10,737 nt of DNA from Coprococcus sp. GTDB lineage: Bacteria > Bacillota > Clostridia > Lachnospirales > Lachnospiraceae. Below the pieces are notes generated by a model that did not search any database, was not told the origin of the DNA, and saw only the letters and a program-made list of their open reading frames with translations. The stretch lies in NCBI GenBank assembly GCA_016297495.1, contig JAEDGN010000068.1, positions 1 to 10,737 on the forward strand. The letters run 5' to 3'. The position numbers were made by a program, and so were the translations under genes. This document shows positions 7,139 through 10,737 of this stretch, one piece after another. Every line of letters starts with the position of its first letter. Position 1 is the stretch's first letter.

Positions 7139-7975
7139 ATGGATAATACAGAGCTGAAAAAACAGGCTGTCGAGGTCCGCAAGGGTATTGTTACGGCTGT
7201 TCACAGCGCGCAGGCTGGACATCCGGGCGGTTCTCTTTCAGCAGCAGATATTTTTACATATTTATATTTTGAAGAAATGCATATTGATCCGCAAAATCCG
7301 AAGGATCCTGACAGAGACAGGTTTGTTCTGTCAAAGGGTCATACAGCGCCGGGACTTTACTCCGTATTGGCACACAGAGGATATTTTCCGGTGGAAGACC
7401 TGCCGACACTGCGTCATACAGGTTCCTACCTTCAGGGCCATCCGGATATGAAGCATATTCCGGGTGTTGATATGTCATCAGGTTCTCTGGGACAGGGACT
7501 TTCCTGCGGCGTTGGTATGGCATTGGCGGGCAAGCTGCAGAACAGGGATTACCGTGTCTATGTCCTGTGCGGTGACGGTGAGATCCAGGAAGGGCAGATC
7601 TGGGAAGCTGCCATGTTTGCCGGTCATCGCAAGCTGGACAATCTCTGTGTCATTGTTGATAATAATAATCTGCAGATTGATGGACCGATTGATACGGTCT
7701 GCTCACCTTATCCGATCGATAAGAAGTTTGAGAGCTTTAATTTCCATGTGATCCATATGGATGGCAATGATTTTGATGATATCAGAAGAGTTCTTGCAGA
7801 GGCAAAGGCAACAAAGGGAATGCCGACAGCCATCGTCGCCCATACGGTGAAGGGCAAGGGTATTTCTTATATGGAGAATCAGGCGGGCTGGCATGGCAAG
7901 GCTCCAAATGATGCGGAATATGCCATTGCCATGGAAGAAATGGAGAAAGCAGGTGAAGCATTATGTCAGAAGTAA
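7139..7975 (+). CDS. Transketolase, N-terminal (thiamine diphosphate-binding) subunit
   Basis: This 278-residue protein is the first half of a two-subunit transketolase; single-chain enzymes are about 660 residues. HPGGSLSAADI (28-38), LSKGHTAPGLY (64-74) and the HPDMKHIPGVDMSSGSLGQG segment (101-120) line the cofactor and substrate site. The thiamine diphosphate/Mg2+ motif starts at GDG (145-147) and ends at NNN (175-177), about 30 residues apart as expected. Transketolase moves two-carbon units from xylulose 5-phosphate to ribose 5-phosphate or erythrose 4-phosphate in the cytoplasm. GGTGGAG (7125-7131) precedes the ATG. The gene overlaps the C-terminal subunit gene by 13 bases, which favours coupled synthesis of equal amounts. 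Splitting is normal in many Firmicutes and is not a frameshift here: both halves have complete, correct ends. Confidence 0.96.
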   Translation: MDNTELKKQAVEVRKGIVTAVHSAQAGHPGGSLSAADIFTYLYFEEMHIDPQNPKDPDRDRFVLSKGHTAPGLYSVLAHRGYFPVEDLPTLRHTGSYLQGHPDMKHIPGVDMSSGSLGQGLSCGVGMALAGKLQNRDYRVYVLCGDGEIQEGQIWEAAMFAGHRKLDNLCVIVDNNNLQIDGPIDTVCSPYPIDKKFESFNFHVIHMDGNDFDDIRRVLAEAKATKGMPTAIVAHTVKGKGISYMENQAGWHGKAPNDAEYAIAMEEMEKAGEALCQK

Positions 7976-8907
7976 AAAAGATTGCCACAAGAGAGAGCTA
8001 TGGCAATGCTCTGGTGGAGCTTGGACGTGAGAAGGAGAATCTGATCGTTCTCGATGCCGATCTTGCAGCAGCAACCAAGACAGGAACCTTCAAAAAGGTA
8101 TTTCCTGAAAGACATATTGACTGCGGTATTGCCGAGGCGAATATGACTGGTATTGCGGCAGGTCTGTCTACCTGCGGTTATGTACCATTTATCAGTACAT
8201 TTGCCATGTTTGCAGCAGGACGTTCCTTCGAACAGGTGCGTAATTCCATTGGTTACCCGCATCTCAATGTAAAAATCGGCGCAACCCATGCCGGCATTTC
8301 TGTCGGTGAGGACGGCGCAACCCATCAGTGTAATGAAGATATTGCCCTGATGCGTGCTATTCCGGGCATGGTCGTTATCAATCCGTGTGATGATGTTGAG
8401 GCCAGAGCAGCCGTAAAGGCAGCCTATGAGCATGAAGGACCGGTTTATCTTCGTTTTGGCCGTCTGGCTGTGCCTGTTCTCAATGACGAATCGACCTATC
8501 AGTTTGAACTTGGCAAAGGTGTTGAACTGAGAGACGGTAAGGATTGTACGATCATTGCAACGGGTCTCTGCGTATCGGAAGCGCTGGCGGCAGCCGGGCT
8601 GCTGGCAGAACAGGGTATTGATGCACAGGTTATCAATATTCATACGATCAAACCGCTGGATGAGGAAATTGTCATCAATGCAGCAAAGAAAACAGGCCGC
8701 ATTTTTACTGTTGAGGAGCATTCCATTATCGGTGGTCTGGGTGCTGCAGTAGCAGAGGTCCTGATTGAAAGATGCCCTGTAAAGATGAAACGCATCGGTG
8801 TCAACGATGTATTCGGCGAATCAGGGCCTGCAAAGGAACTGATTCATAAATACGGACTGGATGCAGAAGGCATTGCTGCATCTGTCATGAAGGAAATGAA
8901 AGCCTGA
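7963..8907 (+). CDS. Transketolase, C-terminal subunit
   Basis: This 314-residue partner of the preceding subunit carries the pyrimidine-binding and C-terminal domains. Glu58 in DCGIAEANMTGIAAGL is the Glu expected to activate the thiamine ring. STFAMFAAGRSFEQVRN (78-94) and GEDGATHQ (115-122) are typical of the pyrimidine domain. The C-terminal domain starts near residue 185 and contains TVEEHSIIGGLG. DXPS and pyruvate dehydrogenase E1-beta share this domain order, but the neighbouring N-terminal subunit and pathway genes point to transketolase. The start codon lies inside the end of the upstream gene (13-base overlap), with AGGTGAAG at 7951-7958 as a ribosome binding site 4 bases upstream. 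The next gene begins 4 bases after its stop. Confidence 0.95.
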   Translation: MSEVKKIATRESYGNALVELGREKENLIVLDADLAAATKTGTFKKVFPERHIDCGIAEANMTGIAAGLSTCGYVPFISTFAMFAAGRSFEQVRNSIGYPHLNVKIGATHAGISVGEDGATHQCNEDIALMRAIPGMVVINPCDDVEARAAVKAAYEHEGPVYLRFGRLAVPVLNDESTYQFELGKGVELRDGKDCTIIATGLCVSEALAAAGLLAEQGIDAQVINIHTIKPLDEEIVINAAKKTGRIFTVEEHSIIGGLGAAVAEVLIERCPVKMKRIGVNDVFGESGPAKELIHKYGLDAEGIAASVMKEMKA

Positions 8908-8911
8908 ATTT

Positions 8912-9544
8912 ATGTTTATGAATCAATATACACGACGTGAACTGAGCGTTCATGTTCTGATGTACCTGATGGGAATTGTGGTTTTACCGCTGGGCGTTGT
9001 ATTGACCATCAATTCCCATTTTGGTGCGGGTGGACTGGATGCTCTGAATTTTGCTCTGGGAGACTGGCTGCATATTCCCACATCCATCTCCATCTATATA
9101 CTGGGTGCCATTTATACATGCCTTGCAGGCATATTAAGGAAAAAATCGTCGAGATGGACAGTGATGATCACATCCCTTTTGCAGGGAGGATTTACGGGGA
9201 TCTGGAAGATACTGCTGGCGGGAGTGGAGAGTACGGGGCTTTTGTCGGCGGTTCTGATGTTTCTGGCCGGTAATCTCATTGTAGCCATGACCGCAGGCCC
9301 TTACTTTCTGAGTCTGTTTCCAACAAATCCCATCGACGATCTGACAAAGGCAGTCTCAGGACTTGGTATGCGGCTCAGCTTTGCAAAAATTATTCTGGAA
9401 TGCTGCGGTGCCGTCCTCGCTTTTTTGCTGCATGGGGAGATCAGCATCGGAACAGCACTGACCATATTGCTGCTGGGACCAATGATCGATTTCTTCTCCG
9501 TTCTCACGAAGAAAATGCTGAAAAAATGGAACATCCGATATTAA
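8912..9544 (+). CDS. YczE/YitT-like multi-pass membrane protein
   Basis: This 210-residue protein has five or six hydrophobic segments (about 13-33, 57-75, 84-103, 108-130, 157-174, 178-197). Two related segments, HFGAGGLDALNFALGDWL (36-53) and NPIDDLTKAVSGLG (139-152), each precede a membrane helix. They resemble the repeated small-x-x-D motif of the YczE/YyaS/YitT membrane proteins. The biochemical role of that group is not established to my knowledge. The gene starts 4 bases after the transketolase stop and ends at the operon terminator, so it is co-transcribed with arabinose catabolism. The nearest Shine-Dalgarno-like sequence, AAGGAA (8890-8895), is 16 bases from the ATG, which suggests weak initiation or re-initiation from the upstream stop; Met3 (8918) is an alternative start. 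A role in sugar or metabolite transport is possible but unproven. Confidence 0.75.
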   Translation: MFMNQYTRRELSVHVLMYLMGIVVLPLGVVLTINSHFGAGGLDALNFALGDWLHIPTSISIYILGAIYTCLAGILRKKSSRWTVMITSLLQGGFTGIWKILLAGVESTGLLSAVLMFLAGNLIVAMTAGPYFLSLFPTNPIDDLTKAVSGLGMRLSFAKIILECCGAVLAFLLHGEISIGTALTILLLGPMIDFFSVLTKKMLKKWNIRY

Positions 9545-9567
9545 TATGCTCGGATGTTCCGTTTTTT
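9521..9567. terminator. Bidirectional rho-independent terminator
   Basis: GGAACATCCGA (9528-9538) pairs perfectly with TCGGATGTTCC (9550-9560) around an 11-base AT-rich loop. A six-T run (9562-9567) follows for plus-strand transcripts. Six A (9521-9526) on the other side give a T-run for minus-strand transcripts. The left arm encodes the last residues of the membrane protein, and the right T-run contains the stop codon of the convergent gene. One hairpin therefore ends both transcripts. Confidence 0.93.
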
Positions 9568-10267
9568 ATTGTAAGAAGATGCTGAGGAAGTGCAGGGCTT
9601 CTTCAGGGTGGGCGGCGGAGGCCGGGATGCCAATGCATGGATTGTCTACCTGTATACCGGCCTCTGCAAGCAATTGACTGCCGTTCAGCCTTATACCGGC
9701 CGTTATGATTGTTTTTTCTGTGTCTGCCGCGTCTGCATCTGCTGTCTCATCTGTATCGTTTGTATCATCCAGTTCGGCATAGAAGATATTGCCGCTGTTT
9801 TCCAGATCTGCCAGTTCATTTTCAGATAATAATGTACTCAGATCGGAGAACATTCCCTGAGAACCATACTGTTCAAAGACGCTTTCAGGAGCGATAAAGA
9901 CATCGATACCATTGCTGTTGAGCATGGCAATCAGTTTCTGTGCATAGGCGACGGCGGTTTCGGTATAGCCGGAATCAAGAAGGAGACTGTTGTCGAAATT
10001 GACGGTGGCTGGTGTGTCAGAGGCAGCTTCATAAAGAGAAGTCAGCGTCTCTGTCTGCATATCAGTTCCATGATCGTCAGCGATGACGATCCGCAAAGCA
10101 TCCCTGTCATATTTTTCGGTGGTCTGCCAGATGCCGATTGCAAAAAGGATGATGCATAGGGCTGCAATCACCGGGAATTTATAGTAAGTCCAGAAATAAT
10201 CTAATTTTTCTTTAAAAGGCCTGTCTTTCAATTTAGCGGCCTGTTCTTTTTGTTCATCTCGTAACAT
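9566..10267 (-). CDS. Membrane-anchored extracellular protein of unknown function
   Basis: I do not recognise a named family. The 233-residue protein has a charged cytoplasmic N terminus with KEKLDYFWTYYKFPVI (19-34), a sequence style common in Lachnospiraceae membrane proteins, then one membrane helix at about 31-48. An extracellular domain of about 180 residues follows. Parts of it, such as IDVFIAPESVFEQYGSQG (121-138) and the closing PASAAHPEEALHFLSIFL (215-232), read like pieces of a type 2 solute-binding fold. An acidic Asp/Thr/Ala-rich insert lies at 166-185. AAGGAG (complement of 10276-10281) sits 8 bases before the ATG, supporting this start. The gene converges on the arabinose operon and shares its terminator, so it is separately transcribed. 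A tethered ligand-binding protein is possible, but no function can be assigned. Confidence 0.8.
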   Translation of the reverse strand: MLRDEQKEQAAKLKDRPFKEKLDYFWTYYKFPVIAALCIILFAIGIWQTTEKYDRDALRIVIADDHGTDMQTETLTSLYEAASDTPATVNFDNSLLLDSGYTETAVAYAQKLIAMLNSNGIDVFIAPESVFEQYGSQGMFSDLSTLLSENELADLENSGNIFYAELDDTNDTDETADADAADTEKTIITAGIRLNGSQLLAEAGIQVDNPCIGIPASAAHPEEALHFLSIFLQ

Positions 10268-10371
10268 ATCAGCGGCTCCTTATCTGTATTTGTAAATATT
10301 ATCAGTCTATCACAAAATAGAAAGTCCAGCAATTTTATTTTTATTTTAATGATATTTTATCCTTTAAGGGG

Positions 10372-10377
10372 TATAAT
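10372..10377 (+). promoter_or_regulatory. Candidate -10 element for the PepSY lipoprotein gene
   Basis: TATAAT stands 49 bases before the ATG at 10426, in the 158-bp AT-rich gap between divergent genes. No good -35 box is seen 16-18 bp upstream. The lipoprotein ribosome binding site is AGGGGTG (10411-10417). Confidence 0.45.
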
Positions 10378-10425
10378 ACAAATGTAATGAAAGCAGATAG
10401 CCATGTAAGAAGGGGTGATGTAAAA

Positions 10426-10737
10426 ATGAAAAAGAATTATTTTGCAGTGTCAGCAGGTATAATCTGTATCTTACTTTTAGGTGCATGCGGGAATCGTACA
10501 CAGGCTATGACTGGCAATCAGACGACAGCGCAGACAGCGGCATCAACGGAATCAGCAGCAATGCAGCAGACCGGTGATATGGAGACAGCGGCCCTTCAGA
10601 CGGCAGTATCAGATATGCCGGACAGCCAGAATAACGGGGAGATCACAGAAGAAGAGGCGAAGGCCATTGCTCTGGAGCATGCGGGCCTGACGGGAAAGGA
10701 TGTCCAGTATCTGAAAGCAGAGCTGGATATAGATGAT
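10426..10737 (+). CDS. PepSY-domain lipoprotein, N-terminal part (3' truncated by window edge)
   Basis: 104 codons are visible and the frame is still open at the edge. The N terminus MKKNYFAV is followed by a hydrophobic stretch (8-20) and a lipobox LLGAC, with Cys21 as the predicted lipidated residue, so the protein should be anchored to the outer face of the membrane. Residues 22-71 form a Gln/Thr/Ala-rich, probably disordered linker. From about residue 73, ITEEEAKAIALEHAGL and the following VQYLKAELDIDD match the start of a PepSY domain (helix, then the first strands). PepSY domains occur in secreted protease propeptides and in lipoproteins of unknown role in Clostridia; often two copies are present, but the second would lie outside the window. 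AGGGGTG (10411-10417) is 8 bases before the ATG. The gene is divergent from the minus-strand membrane protein gene. Confidence 0.85.
   Translation, partial: MKKNYFAVSAGIICILLLGACGNRTQAMTGNQTTAQTAASTESAAMQQTGDMETAALQTAVSDMPDSQNNGEITEEEAKAIALEHAGLTGKDVQYLKAELDIDD

Noticed and set aside
7963..7975. Transketolase broken into two by a frameshift
   Set aside because: Both halves have complete domain ends, and the second has its own start and ribosome binding site. Two-subunit transketolases are normal in this group.
1..10737. Mobile elements, CRISPR, phage or defence genes
   Set aside because: I found no transposase, integrase, spaced repeat array, or toxin-antitoxin or nuclease motif; all sizeable frames are accounted for by metabolic or membrane proteins.

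Overview
The window looks like chromosomal DNA from an anaerobic gut-type Clostridia, most likely Lachnospiraceae. The reasons are the moderate GC content, AGGAGG-type ribosome binding sites, tight gene packing, a split transketolase, a short transaldolase, a DUF6171-like cysteine-rich protein and a Lachnospiraceae-style membrane-anchored acidic protein. The assignment rests on protein character only; no rRNA is present.

Positions 1-2493 (+) hold a glycan-trimming block: the C-terminal half of an intracellular GH51 alpha-L-arabinofuranosidase (cut by the left edge), a 98-residue protein with eight cysteines, and a GH27 enzyme whose sugar-recognition motif departs from that of true alpha-galactosidases and fits a beta-L-arabinopyranosidase better. 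Positions 2494-2622 carry a likely promoter with direct repeats at the predicted transcription start.

Positions 2623-8907 (+) form a six-gene catabolic operon: araA (isomerase), an FGGY kinase in the ribulokinase position, araD (4-epimerase), a transaldolase, and the N- and C-terminal transketolase subunits. Together they convert L-arabinose to L-ribulose, L-ribulose 5-phosphate and D-xylulose 5-phosphate, then to fructose 6-phosphate and glyceraldehyde 3-phosphate. With the upstream glycosidases this is a nearly complete cytoplasmic route from imported arabino-oligosaccharides to glycolysis. No transporter of a known sugar family and no regulator (AraR) lies in the window. A YczE/YitT-like membrane protein (8912-9544) closes the operon.

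A perfect 11-bp hairpin with T-runs on both strands (9521-9567) separates this operon from a convergent minus-strand gene (9566-10267) for a membrane-anchored extracellular protein of unknown function. From 10372 a divergent promoter leads to a lipoprotein with the start of a PepSY domain, cut by the right edge.

I see no mobile element, CRISPR array, tRNA, rRNA or phage gene. The core is a recognisable arabinose/pentose-phosphate locus. The less ordinary parts are the GH27 recognition site, the cysteine-rich protein coupled to it, the xylulokinase-like kinase in the AraB position, and the membrane protein at the operon end.
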